NCBI GenBank assembly: GCA_963678205.1
Contig: OY782760.1
Span: 2,418,001 to 2,482,000, forward strand
Reading direction: 5' to 3'
Length of the DNA stretch: 64,000 nucleotides
Origin: G963556115 sp963678205
Lineage (GTDB): Bacteria; Planctomycetota; SZUA-567
Shown here: piece after piece, positions 1 to 8,769 of the stretch
Layout: each line of letters begins with the position of its first letter
How positions within the stretch are numbered: position 1 is the stretch's first letter
Notes under the pieces: model-generated
Told to the model about the DNA's origin: nothing
The model's input: the letters and a program-made list of their open reading frames with translations, nothing else
The model's database searches: none
Translations under genes and position numbers: made by a program

Positions 1-1
1 T

Positions 2-274
2 AACCCAATAGAAGCAATCAGATTGTTTGAACGTAATTTAGATTCAATTTCAATTATTCTTTCCGATGTCGTAATGCCGGAGATGTCTGGATTTGAACTT
101 ATCAAGCGGTTACGCGAGCAAAAACCGCTACTGAAAGCGGTATGCATGTCTGGATACAGTCAGGACATGCTACACAAAAAAGCCGATATAGAAGGTGATA
201 TTCCGATTATTAATAAACCTGTAAGTCCTACCGAACTACTAATGGTTATTGATCGGATAAAGAACAAAATTTAG
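2..274 (+). CDS. Response-regulator receiver domain, C-terminal part (5' end outside window)
   Basis: The reading frame is open from the first bases of the window, so the gene starts upstream. The visible 90 residues are the second half of a CheY-like receiver domain: a beta-3 strand with the phospho-accepting Asp (ILSDVVMPEMSG), the beta-4 Ser (CMSGYS) and the beta-5 Lys-Pro (INKPVSP). The protein ends immediately after alpha-5, so the receiver is C-terminal. That fits either a hybrid histidine kinase tail or a stand-alone receiver. The partner and output cannot be judged from this fragment. A TTG inside the domain is not a plausible start. Confidence 0.85.
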   Translation, partial: NPIEAIRLFERNLDSISIILSDVVMPEMSGFELIKRLREQKPLLKAVCMSGYSQDMLHKKADIEGDIPIINKPVSPTELLMVIDRIKNKI

Positions 275-796
275 TGTGAGCACTGGTAAAATAAGATTTC
301 TGCTATAAAGTTTTTTTGTAGATGTAGTGTTGAATTTTTGAGAAATCATGCCTCTTAGGCTGATTTAGGTGGTAGATGACTAATTATAAGGTAAAGGAGC
401 GATAAAACAGCAGTTGTGCTAACTTTCTGTTATTTTTAAATTTTTAGAATTATGGTTTGCATTATTAAGATTAATTCAAAATTATATTAGGAGTATTTAG
501 TATTGCAGTAACCTGTTTTTCATATTATCTATTAAAGAAGCTCACCAATCATAAAACTGGTTGGAATATAAATCATAAATGAATAGAAATAAATTGCACA
601 TTCACCCCAGTTCAAAGTAGTACAAATTTTTTTTTTTTGAATCCGCGTAAAATTACGCCATACCGAAAGCAGGAAAACAAAAAATTAACGAAAACATAGT
701 GAACACAAACTAATACCCAAAAAGGAACTCTCCCTGTTACAAATTAAGAATATGTAAATAATTTCTTATACTATAACCAGTCTCTATTTACAAGAC
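275..796. other. Intergenic region, no gene recognised
   Basis: This is AT-rich spacer between a plus-strand gene and the convergent minus-strand RidA gene. It includes an uninterrupted run of 12 T at 627-638. I see no coding pattern, RNA gene or repeat family in it. Confidence 0.6.
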
Positions 797-856
797 ATGT
801 CAAACTAATAATAAAGCACGCCAAGAGGTAGGCGTGCTTTATTATTAGTTTGACAT
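797..856. terminator. Bidirectional terminator, perfect 26-bp inverted repeat
   Basis: The arms 797-822 and 831-856 are exact reverse complements over 26 bp around an 8-nt loop (823-830), with T5 following at 856-860. It sits between convergent genes (receiver domain on plus, ridA on minus). A rho-independent terminator serving both strands is the simplest reading, although the stem is unusually long and perfect. Confidence 0.85.
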
Positions 857-890
857 TTTTAGCGTATACATCAACGCTTAAGTTAAACGA

Positions 891-1277
891 CTAATTCTTT
901 CCAGCCCACATCTCAATCTCAACAAGAAAGGTCTCTAGCAAACCAGTCTGAACAGCAGTACGACACGGTAGAGGTTGATCAAAATATGTCACATAAACTT
1001 CATTAAACCTTGGCCAAAGATCCAGATCTGTCAAGTATACATTGGTCTTAAATACATCATTAAGCGTACAGCCCGCATATGACAATTGTTTAATGCAATT
1101 CTCCATTGTAAACTTTGTTTGCGATTCTATATCATCTCCAATAACGACACCGTCCATATTTATAGATGCTTGACCAGATATCAATACAAACTTACTCGCA
1201 TTTACTTCTAATACTGGAGAGTATGGACCTGCGGTAATATGTTGTACTGCACCTTCTGGAATTTGTTTAATAGACAC
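891..1277 (-). CDS. ridA: RidA-family enamine/imine deaminase
   Basis: A 128-residue protein with the single-domain YjgF/YER057c/UK114 fold pattern, matching the family's usual length. The invariant Arg that binds the substrate carboxylate is present in PCRTAVQ near residue 105. RidA enzymes hydrolyse 2-aminoacrylate and related enamines released by PLP-dependent beta-eliminating lyases. It is the last gene of the catabolic operon, directly after a PLP lyase-like gene, which fits a role in clearing that enzyme's enamine product. The start is GTG at 1275-1277, supported by AAAGGAG about 7 nt upstream. It ends 35 nt before the long palindromic terminator. Confidence 0.9.
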   Translation of the reverse strand: MSIKQIPEGAVQHITAGPYSPVLEVNASKFVLISGQASINMDGVVIGDDIESQTKFTMENCIKQLSYAGCTLNDVFKTNVYLTDLDLWPRFNEVYVTYFDQPLPCRTAVQTGLLETFLVEIEMWAGKN

Positions 1278-1329
1278 TATTTCTCCTTTTCAAATTTATA
1301 AATTACAACTATTTAACTAACTTCTGTTA

Positions 1330-2466
1330 CTATCTAAAACTTTTTAAATAGTTAGCTTCAAATTCTTGAAACTTTTTTATTACAAATGGTAATTCATCAT
1401 CGTAAATTGTCATAGGATTTATATAGAAGAACTTACCCTCTGGTTTAATAAATACCGGAGATTCACCATTTCTCATTTCCTGAGCAATCTCGCTTAAATC
1501 TAAATCCCTGTTGACCGTCACTCTGACAAATGCCATTGGTTGACCTGCTTCGTTTGGAAAGACTCTCTCAACACTAAATAGCTCACTCTTAGATAAGGCG
1601 CTTATTATCTTCTGAACCATATCCTCTGCTCTTTTATCTTCCTCTGCTGGGTCAATCTCCATATATTGCTCAATTGCTGAATACAACCCAATAATTTCCT
1701 CTCTGCCAGTTTTTAGCATCCTGCCAAAACCATAGTTTGGAAAATTAGTTTCATGTACAATATCCATAAAGTCACTCTTACCTACAATGAGACCACTTGA
1801 TTGAGGTCCACGTAAGTATTTTCCACCGCTGAATATCGCTACAGTTGCCCCCATTTGAGTAAACTTCCACAAATTTTCACGTGGTGGTAACTGAGCGGCG
1901 GCATCAACAATAACTGGTAAATTATATTTATTGCCAACTAAAATTGTTTCTTCTAAAGAAAGAGCTCCAGGAGTATCCAAACCATATGGAGACGAAATAA
2001 AGTAAAAAATAGCTGCAGTATTTTGAGTTATACAACCTTCTAGGTCTTCAGATGACATGCTATCTGGTATATTCGGATAGCCTGCCCAAACTTGTTTTGC
2101 TCCAAGTTGCCTGATTACATAATCGTATGGAATATGCTGTGCTGACATACTCAAAATCTCAGCTTTTGTAATTTCAGCTACTGATAAATATCGCGCTTTT
2201 TTATCATACATTTTTGCAATTGCACTTACTGCACTGAGATAAATCCCTGCATCGGCACCGTTACATATTGCCGAGCTCTCATTATTCGTTAAAGAAGCGA
2301 TTCTCTCCTGCACTACTTGTTGAAGCTTACTTATCTCCACATGATTTCTTGCTGCCTCAGACATAGCATTAAGGGTTTGCTCACTCATTTTTGAGCCACC
2401 AACCATAGTATATGTCCCTGCTGCGTTTATTAAAGGAGCCAACCCTAAATCATTATATATTGACAT
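1330..2466 (-). CDS. SelA/DgaE-like PLP-dependent lyase
   Basis: A 378-residue fold-type I PLP enzyme of the SelA-like group that includes D-glucosaminate-6-phosphate ammonia-lyase (DgaE). The N-terminus has the family motif LINAAGTYTMVGG. The PLP-contacting Asp lies in IVDAAAQLPP and the Schiff-base Lys in SGGKYLRGP (residues about 210-220). By length and motifs it is not selenocysteine synthase itself, and there is no selB or tRNA-Sec nearby. An amidohydrolase of the kind that often accompanies DgaE-like enzymes is just upstream and RidA just downstream. I infer an ammonia-lyase or beta-eliminase acting on a D-amino acid or amino-sugar acid. The substrate is unknown. Confidence 0.8.
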   Translation of the reverse strand: MSIYNDLGLAPLINAAGTYTMVGGSKMSEQTLNAMSEAARNHVEISKLQQVVQERIASLTNNESSAICNGADAGIYLSAVSAIAKMYDKKARYLSVAEITKAEILSMSAQHIPYDYVIRQLGAKQVWAGYPNIPDSMSSEDLEGCITQNTAAIFYFISSPYGLDTPGALSLEETILVGNKYNLPVIVDAAAQLPPRENLWKFTQMGATVAIFSGGKYLRGPQSSGLIVGKSDFMDIVHETNFPNYGFGRMLKTGREEIIGLYSAIEQYMEIDPAEEDKRAEDMVQKIISALSKSELFSVERVFPNEAGQPMAFVRVTVNRDLDLSEIAQEMRNGESPVFIKPEGKFFYINPMTIYDDELPFVIKKFQEFEANYLKSFR

Positions 2467-2501
2467 CTACTTTTTGCCTTTCAAATTAAAGAGCTATTAT
2501 A

Positions 2502-3728
2502 TTACAATGGAAGCACAGAATACTCTTTATCCTTATCATACCCATAATCGTTAGGTAATTTGCGATAAGGTGTAGCTACTCTTGCATTCAAGTCCCATAC
2601 CAATTCACCTGCCCTAAATGTCATCTCACACTCGAGCTTTTCACTACCTCTGTTAGAGCCACAACTAGTATCTTTAAAATTAAAATCGCCCTTACGTACT
2701 GACCAAATTGCAACATCAGCTTCGGCATTAACATCAAGGTTGCCAAGATCGGGTCTACTATACAAAGCAGCCGCAGAACTGGTACAGAGTTTAAAAATAT
2801 TATAATACGAAATATCACAGCATGACTTTACTTTAGATATTGTCGTCTGCATATCAATTGCAGTATTCATGCTCAAAACATGTAAATCAGTTGAAATTGT
2901 ATCGGGGTAAAATTTTTGTTCCATCGCAGGTATAGCATTTCTGAATAAGAAACTACCACCACCATGACCAAGATCAAATTTAACTCCCTTCTCTCGCGCC
3001 TTCCATAGATATGGATAAACAATATTATTCTCATTAACGACTGGAACAGGACCTCTGAAACAATGGGTTGCAATATCATTCTTTTCAAGATAATCTTCAA
3101 CAAGGGCTTGAAACGGGCGTTCTTTCTTGAAAACCCCAAAATCAACCATAATGGGACTACCTACCTTGCTCTGCACCTTCTTAGCATAAAGGATATCGCG
3201 CCAATCTGGCTTTTCATAGTGTGCAACCTTGATACCGACCAAGATATCTTTAAATTCTTCATAGCACTCAATGAAAGCACCATAATCATTATTCTCGGGG
3301 TACTGCTCTACCATTAATGAGCTCATTCCATAATCAGCAATATTCATAAGCGCTAATACTCGAGTCTTAACTCTACTTATCACACTTGCTTTAAAATGTT
3401 CAAAATTACGACAGCCAGCTGTACCTGTATCAACCATAGTAGTAACACCACTTTTGAAACTATGCATATCAGGCTGTATGCTAAAATCTCCCGCCCATGC
3501 ATTTGGCATGTTGGTAGTATAGTACACATGAGTATGCGCATCTATAAGTCCTGGCGTAACCATCAAATTAGTTACATCAATAACCGTTTCTGCCTCAGCA
3601 CTATCTAATTTTGTAGCAACCGCGGCAATTTTACCATCATACCCAATTGCGACATCACGCACATCATTAATAGAATTTTTAGGGTCAATAACCCAACCAT
3701 TTTTAAGTATGTATTTATATTTTTTCAT
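2502..3728 (-). CDS. Amidohydrolase/deacetylase-family metallohydrolase
   Basis: A 408-residue amidohydrolase-superfamily protein of the EF_0837/Atu3266 type. The metal-site residues are visible in order: HxH in GLIDAHTHVY (about residue 64), a Lys that could be carbamylated in VGIKVAHY (about 165), His in ATHCF, His in DLGHGG and Asp in ISTDLHV (about 280). Studied relatives hydrolyse N-acetyl-D-amino acids or esters of (R)-2-hydroxy acids. It is 35 nt upstream of the PLP lyase and 12 nt downstream of dctM, so it is clearly in one operon. I infer that it removes an acyl group or opens an amide on the imported compound before the PLP enzyme acts. Confidence 0.85.
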   Translation of the reverse strand: MKKYKYILKNGWVIDPKNSINDVRDVAIGYDGKIAAVATKLDSAEAETVIDVTNLMVTPGLIDAHTHVYYTTNMPNAWAGDFSIQPDMHSFKSGVTTMVDTGTAGCRNFEHFKASVISRVKTRVLALMNIADYGMSSLMVEQYPENNDYGAFIECYEEFKDILVGIKVAHYEKPDWRDILYAKKVQSKVGSPIMVDFGVFKKERPFQALVEDYLEKNDIATHCFRGPVPVVNENNIVYPYLWKAREKGVKFDLGHGGGSFLFRNAIPAMEQKFYPDTISTDLHVLSMNTAIDMQTTISKVKSCCDISYYNIFKLCTSSAAALYSRPDLGNLDVNAEADVAIWSVRKGDFNFKDTSCGSNRGSEKLECEMTFRAGELVWDLNARVATPYRKLPNDYGYDKDKEYSVLPL

Positions 3729-3740
3729 TTGAATCTCATT

Positions 3741-5024
3741 TTATTTTAAGAACGTAAGCAAAGAATGCGAAACCCATGGACTCATAGAAATCCAAACATA
3801 TACTGCCATAAACACTGCTATGAACATACACGCATACTTCATCGTTGATAATGAGTCAGACTTTGCTATCCCCTGCCCAATAAAAAGATTAACTCCTACT
3901 GGCGGTGTAACAGCACCAACCATTGCTCCAAGGGTAATAACAATACCAAAATGTATTGGAGATACTCCCATATTTTTTAATATTGGCAGAAATAATGGTG
4001 TATATATTAAGATAATCGGTGTGGCATCCAAGAACATGCCAGTAATAAATACAAGTAAAACTACAAACAACAGGATCATATTAGGATCATGAGTTATAGT
4101 CAACACCCAACTACCTATAAGGAGTGGAGTCTGGCTTATTGTCAAAAGTCTAGCAAGAGCTGTAGCAAATGGAACAATAATAATTACAGCACCAACTGTT
4201 TTACAAGTCTTGAGTAGAATAGTCTTGATAGAACTAAGTGTCAACTCTTTGTGAATAAAGAATCCAACAATAAATGAATAAACCACCGCAACAACAGCTG
4301 CTTCTGTTGCCGTAAAGACACCAGAGTAAATACCCCCTAAAATTATTACTGGAGAAAATAGCGCCCACTTTGCATCCCAAAACGTACTTCTTACACTTGT
4401 AAATGACATCTTTATGTCAGGGTGTGCGACATCGACACCGGTTACTAGTGCATAAATAGTATTTGTCGCTATCAATGCTAGCGCCACAAAAATACCTGGT
4501 AAAAATCCCGCAATAAACATATCTGAAACAGAAACCTCAGCAACCACCGCATAGATGATCATTACTACTGAAGGCGGGATAATAGCACCCAAAGTACCAG
4601 AAATAGCACCCAATGCACCAGAGTACCCTGAACTATAACCTTTTTTGTTCATCTCTGGAATCATCATACCACCGATTGCGGCTGTAGTTGCACTTGCTGA
4701 GCCGCTAATTGCTCCAAAGAATGCGCATGAAAGAACCATAATAGATCCAAGGCTACCGGGAAGCTTGAGCAATATACTTGAAGAGAATGCTACCAAGCGT
4801 TTAGAAAGCCCACCTGTTTCCATCAAATTACCAACAAGTATGAAAAGTGGCACGGCTATATATGAAAAATTATTCAGTCCGGTAAACGTCACTTGTGAAA
4901 CAATTGAAGTTTGTACATCAGCGAGGTAAGCAAACAATAAGGCGGCAATACCTAGTGAATAGGCAATAGGAATACCAAATATTGCTAATGCCAAAAAGAA
5001 CAATAAAATTACTAATGCAGTCAT
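3741..5024 (-). CDS. dctM: TRAP transporter large permease (DctM)
   Basis: A 427-residue, strongly hydrophobic protein with about twelve membrane segments and the family hallmarks: a glycine-rich segment (GGMMIPEMNKKGY), PPSVVMIIYA and the C-terminal repeat TPPVGVNLFIGQG. It is the Na+-coupled substrate channel of a tripartite ATP-independent periplasmic transporter. The length is typical of DctM. Its ATG lies 1 nt after the dctQ stop codon, with GGAGG inside the end of dctQ, so translation is probably coupled. With DctQ and DctP it would import an organic-acid-type substrate for the downstream amidohydrolase and PLP lyase. Confidence 0.95.
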   Translation of the reverse strand: MTALVILLFFLALAIFGIPIAYSLGIAALLFAYLADVQTSIVSQVTFTGLNNFSYIAVPLFILVGNLMETGGLSKRLVAFSSSILLKLPGSLGSIMVLSCAFFGAISGSASATTAAIGGMMIPEMNKKGYSSGYSGALGAISGTLGAIIPPSVVMIIYAVVAEVSVSDMFIAGFLPGIFVALALIATNTIYALVTGVDVAHPDIKMSFTSVRSTFWDAKWALFSPVIILGGIYSGVFTATEAAVVAVVYSFIVGFFIHKELTLSSIKTILLKTCKTVGAVIIIVPFATALARLLTISQTPLLIGSWVLTITHDPNMILLFVVLLVFITGMFLDATPIILIYTPLFLPILKNMGVSPIHFGIVITLGAMVGAVTPPVGVNLFIGQGIAKSDSLSTMKYACMFIAVFMAVYVWISMSPWVSHSLLTFLK

Positions 5025-5025
5025 C

Positions 5026-5499
5026 CTATTTCTCTACCTCCAATTCTTTTTTTCTTAACGCATTAATGAAGCGTTGCACATAACGAACCCCGATTAAAAC
5101 AAACATTAATAGCTCTATCCCATACATAAAACTCATCGGGATCTCTAGTGCTGGAGAAAGCTGATCAACAGAAAAAGCATTCTTAATCATATAAATGGTT
5201 TGATATGAGATAAAGAAAGAAAATCCTGCACATATAAGCTCTACACACCGATCACGTACCGCTTTAATTTTTTCCCCAATCAGCAATTCAAGCAACTCAA
5301 TCTTGATCATAGAGTTATCTCTTACTGCAATAGAGGCTGATAAATATACAAGTATGATATATGAAAAGCGTGAGACCTCTTCAGACCAATCAAGAGGCAG
5401 ATTGAAGACAAAGCGAAATAAAACCTGTATAAAGGTTATACAGCTCAATATCACAATCAAAACAACACTAATTTTATCATCTAGTCGACTAAGCAACAT
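5026..5499 (-). CDS. dctQ: TRAP transporter small permease (DctQ)
   Basis: A four-helix membrane protein with the DctQ pattern PLDWSEEVSRFSYIILVYLSA and a basic C-terminus. I place the start at the ATG at 5497-5499 (157 residues), which has TGGAG 6-7 nt upstream and gives the usual family length. The frame stays open to a GTG at 5562, but that adds an atypical 21-residue extension. It lies between dctM (1-nt gap) and dctP. Confidence 0.9.
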   Translation of the reverse strand: MLLSRLDDKISVVLIVILSCITFIQVLFRFVFNLPLDWSEEVSRFSYIILVYLSASIAVRDNSMIKIELLELLIGEKIKAVRDRCVELICAGFSFFISYQTIYMIKNAFSVDQLSPALEIPMSFMYGIELLMFVLIGVRYVQRFINALRKKELEVEK

Positions 5500-5643
5500 T
5501 TCACACTCCATTTGATTTAATAATGCCCAACTAAGCACTATGCTTCCATTACCTTTATACACTAATTATTCAGAATGATTCTAAAATAAGCAAGGAACCA
5601 AAATTTTACTATCAAGTATTTAAATTAAGTATTGTTAATACAC

Positions 5644-6636
5644 TTACATACCCATCTCGCTCTTTAAAAGCTTGAATAATACAGGATCACTCTTATTGCC
5701 GTACTCCTCAATAACGCTGAAACCTTTCTTGAAGAGATCTGCTTTAACTGAATCATCAACATCATTAATCTTCACCTTACCAGTAGCAATTAACTTATCA
5801 TAAGCGTCCTTCTCACCAACACTCCAATTGTCATTCATATAGCTTCTAGCAATGGCGATACCCTCTTCAAAAATCTTTTGATCCTCTTCCGACATATTAT
5901 CAAAGTAACTTTTACTAACCACAAAACATACAAGCGACGCTATATCTTTAGTCAGTGAAATATATGGTTGAACCTCTTGAAAGTTATTACTTAAAATTGT
6001 TGTAAGTGGGTTAAACTGACCATCTACAACTCCCTGTTGCATTGCTGAGAATAGTTCACTAAATGACATTGGTACCGGATTTGCGCCAACCTCTTTGAAG
6101 AAATCTAACAAAAATGCATTTTGCACACAACGAAGCTTTATACCTTCAATATCAGCAGCCGTTACTATTGGACGTACACTATTTGAAATGTTTGTAAAAC
6201 CTATAATACCAAAACCAAAGCCGATTAGATTAGATTTCTTAAGAGTAGCAAGAAGTTCACTTCCAAATTTACCATTTAGCAAACGCTCAATATCATCAGC
6301 ATTCTTTAAAAGATATGGTGATGATAAAAGATTAAAACTCTTATCAAAGTTTGAAAGAGCAGATGTACCACTTGGGCACATTTGAATAATGCCTTGCTGC
6401 ATTTGCTCAATGGCTTCCTTGTCATCTCCCAACTGATTATTAGGAAAAATTTGAACATCATAGCGTCCCTCAGTCTTTTCCTCAACAAACTTTTCCATAA
6501 GCCTCAAACCAATTACTTCGTTGTTGGTCTCCGGCAAACCAGCCGAAATCCTAAACACCTTTGGCCCTGCTAAGGCTTGACCACAATTTGCTACGACTAA
6601 AACAACAGTAAAAATACCTAGTAAAAAATTTTTCAT
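5644..6636 (-). CDS. dctP: TRAP transporter solute-binding protein (DctP)
   Basis: A 330-residue periplasmic receptor. A signal peptide (MKNFLLGIFTVVLVV, cleavage near QALA/GP) is followed by the DctP fold, with the conserved EIGANPVP-type segment (EVGANPVPMSFSELF) and the carboxylate-binding Arg region KLRCVQN. The start at 6636 has GGAG 7 nt upstream, and earlier in-frame codons would precede the signal peptide. It binds the imported carboxylate and delivers it to DctQM. It is the first gene of the transporter operon. About 420 nt separate it from the YheO-like regulator gene, which lies upstream on the same strand. Confidence 0.92.
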   Translation of the reverse strand: MKNFLLGIFTVVLVVANCGQALAGPKVFRISAGLPETNNEVIGLRLMEKFVEEKTEGRYDVQIFPNNQLGDDKEAIEQMQQGIIQMCPSGTSALSNFDKSFNLLSSPYLLKNADDIERLLNGKFGSELLATLKKSNLIGFGFGIIGFTNISNSVRPIVTAADIEGIKLRCVQNAFLLDFFKEVGANPVPMSFSELFSAMQQGVVDGQFNPLTTILSNNFQEVQPYISLTKDIASLVCFVVSKSYFDNMSEEDQKIFEEGIAIARSYMNDNWSVGEKDAYDKLIATGKVKINDVDDSVKADLFKKGFSVIEEYGNKSDPVLFKLLKSEMGM

Positions 6637-7055
6637 AAGTCTCTCCATTTCAAAATTAATAAACTGACAAGATATCATACTAAAATTAAGTTATATTACT
6701 ACAATAATCATACAATTATTATGAATACATAAAATAACCAATAACGACAACCTGGTATTATATAAATAGCCAACTACTTAAAGTCAATACCTACATATTA
6801 GTAGCAAAAGTTCTCCATCAATGCATTAAACTTTAACTTATTGCCTATAGACTATCATAAAGACAGTCTCTAATCAAATAAATTTTTAGATTTTTCAGAA
6901 TATTTGTAAGAGACCTCCGCTTTTGACAAAGAAAAGCAGCGGTGATTCAGCTTAGTAAGCATAGAATCATCTTACATTTAGTTAGATTTGAGAAAATTAA
7001 TATAAAATAAGGTGCGTATGACGAGTACTAGAACAAAGTATTAAAAAAAATTGGC
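6637..7055 (-). promoter_or_regulatory. Upstream region of the TRAP/amidohydrolase operon
   Basis: This 419-nt non-coding stretch separates the regulator gene (ending at 7056) from dctP. It should hold the operon promoter and any operator. A weak, interrupted GC-richer dyad near 6915-6945 could end the regulator transcript. I see no consensus promoter that I would place with confidence. Confidence 0.35.
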
Positions 7056-7730
7056 TTACCTGCTCTCACTCTCAGGAGAAAGGTTACGAACTTGTTCAAG
7101 ATAATTATATAAAGTAAATTTTGATATTCCAAGGAATTCACAAACCCGTTCGCTTGATTTTGATATTAAAAAGGCACCCTTTTGGTCAAGAAGAGAAATA
7201 AACTGTTTTTTTTCATCACGGTTCATGATCTCAGGCTTAACGCCAATCTGTAAAACCGAATTTTCAATCAAAGCGCCTAGTAGCTCATTAACATTACCCG
7301 CAAAGATTTCTCTACCTTGGCTTTTATGAGCAGGCATAGCCTGCTGCATACCTGAAAAATTCTTGAGTTTATCAATTAAATTACCTAGTCCCGTAATATC
7401 AAAATTAACACAAAGCGACCCAATCACTTCATCTTTTGAATTTCTCATAAAAATCGTTGAAGATTTTACCAATTTACCATTATGTAGGTGAGTTATATAG
7501 TTGTAATCATCCCCATTTTCAGAAGGATTTCTCAATACTTCTAACCCAAGATTGCTGCCGCAATCACCAACTTTTCTACCAGTAATATGACCATTCTCAA
7601 TAGCAACAATCGTATGATTATAATCCTTTGTTAAATCGTGCAAAACCACCTCACATTCAGGACCAAATTGCTCTGCAAGCATCTTTGTTAAGCGTTTTAA
7701 AAACTTTAATTCATCCTGTATTTGTTCCAT
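7056..7730 (-). CDS. YheO/DauR-like PAS-HTH transcriptional regulator
   Basis: A 224-residue protein with an N-terminal YheO-type PAS domain (EQFGPECEVVLHDL at about 20-32, extending to about 120) and a C-terminal helix-turn-helix of the DauR type (SSERVCEFLGISKFTLYNYL, about residues 190-210). Characterised relatives include DauR, which controls D-arginine catabolism in Pseudomonas. It precedes the transporter and catabolic genes on the same strand, so local control of that operon in response to its substrate is likely. The start ATG at 7728-7730 has only a weak ribosome site (GGTAA). Confidence 0.85.
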   Translation of the reverse strand: MEQIQDELKFLKRLTKMLAEQFGPECEVVLHDLTKDYNHTIVAIENGHITGRKVGDCGSNLGLEVLRNPSENGDDYNYITHLHNGKLVKSSTIFMRNSKDEVIGSLCVNFDITGLGNLIDKLKNFSGMQQAMPAHKSQGREIFAGNVNELLGALIENSVLQIGVKPEIMNRDEKKQFISLLDQKGAFLISKSSERVCEFLGISKFTLYNYLEQVRNLSPESESR

Positions 7731-8701
7731 AATTTTACCGATATAACCTATCTTTATTAATCAATTATTCAGAGTTTCACTACTTACATGTTATCACAAA
7801 ACAATTCTAATTATTATAACTTAGCATAATAGAGTATATCTCCGAAAAGCAATATTGTCAAACTTATTTTTTGATTACTAACGGTTGATTTCATACTATA
7901 TATAATATTATCCCCTAATATCAGATAATTTATTATAATATTTTCACTATTTATCAATTTACAGTTTTAACACACTACTTTCCGTGTGACTTAATTGCCA
8001 AAAGATTCCCATTTATAAATATAATCAAGGGATATCATGATTAAATAACCTACGCAAATAATATAAAAATTTTAAACTAAGACATAAAGACCTTCTTCTA
8101 AGTTATATAATATGAACTTTTATATTCCTAATATCTATTTTATCTCACCTATATTCATATTTTTCAAGATTATCATTTATGATATCATTAATAAGGCCAT
8201 AAATATTAACTATAATTTCACCAGTACTAATATATTAATCTGAAATAGCAAGTAAATTGAGTTACAATTTTGTTGAACCATTGGCAAATGGTGAAGTTTT
8301 AAATGAGACGACTCTTATAGAAATAATAAGGAATGGTATTACTGAAAAAACAACCTACGCAACCCATCTAGTTTTAAAATCATAAGTGTTCAAATACCAA
8401 CAATAGGTAGAAAAATTCAATTTAATAGTTAAATAGCAATAAAAAATCAAAATACTTACTCTGCATAAATCAGCTCACCCCAGAACAATACAGACCCACC
8501 AGATCCGCGTTTGAAGGTATTCCTGATGGCACCAGAACAAGTAGCATCAACATAAAATGGGATAAAAAAAGAGGTTACAATATAAGAAATATACACTGAG
8601 GGACAATCAAAATTAAAACGCACTGATAGACACCAATGCGGTTTCTTTTAATACCAATCACATACAAAAAGCAAAGGTTCACTCCAATCCGAATAAAGCC
8701 C
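7731..8701. other. Gene-poor region with possible degraded coding remnants
   Basis: Nearly 1 kb of AT-rich sequence without a convincing gene. Two short plus-strand open stretches look more protein-like than their surroundings. 8257-8385 (TTG start, 42 codons) reads FVEPLANGEVLNETTL and onward. 8429-8599 (57 codons, no start codon) reads LTPEQYRPTRSAFEGIPDG and onward. I recognise neither. They could be eroded ends of genes at the left margin of the integrative island. I saw no copy of the tRNA-Arg 3' end here that would mark the left attachment site. Confidence 0.3.
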
Positions 8702-8730
8702 TTGACATCCGCCTAATATGGCGGTATTTT
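8702..8730 (+). promoter_or_regulatory. Candidate sigma-70 promoter with a dyad in the spacer
   Basis: TTGACA at 8702-8707 is followed, after exactly 17 nt, by TATTTT at 8725-8730. The spacer holds an inverted repeat, CCGCC (8709-8713) and GGCGG (8720-8724), which is GC-rich against AT-rich surroundings. It lies 40 nt upstream of the ankyrin gene start. It could be a promoter with an operator between the boxes. A short terminator-like hairpin followed by T's is the alternative. Confidence 0.4.
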
Positions 8731-8769
8731 TAGACTGTATAATTTAAATACTATCAAAAATGAGGCAAT

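Noticed and set aside
627..638. Run of 12 T as a phase-variable element
   Set aside because: It lies in non-coding DNA with no gene or promoter whose reading or spacing it would change.
1330..2466. SelA (selenocysteine synthase)
   Set aside because: The protein is shorter than SelA, lacks its N-terminal tRNA-binding region, and lies in a catabolic operon without selB or tRNA-Sec.
8429..8599. Possible gene with LTPEQYRPTRSAFEG
   Set aside because: It has no start codon, no ribosome site and no family I recognise. At most it is a remnant.
7731..8769. Left attachment site (copy of the tRNA-Arg 3' end) for the island
   Set aside because: Reading the region by eye I found no copy of the tRNA 3' segment in either orientation. 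The left boundary stays undefined.
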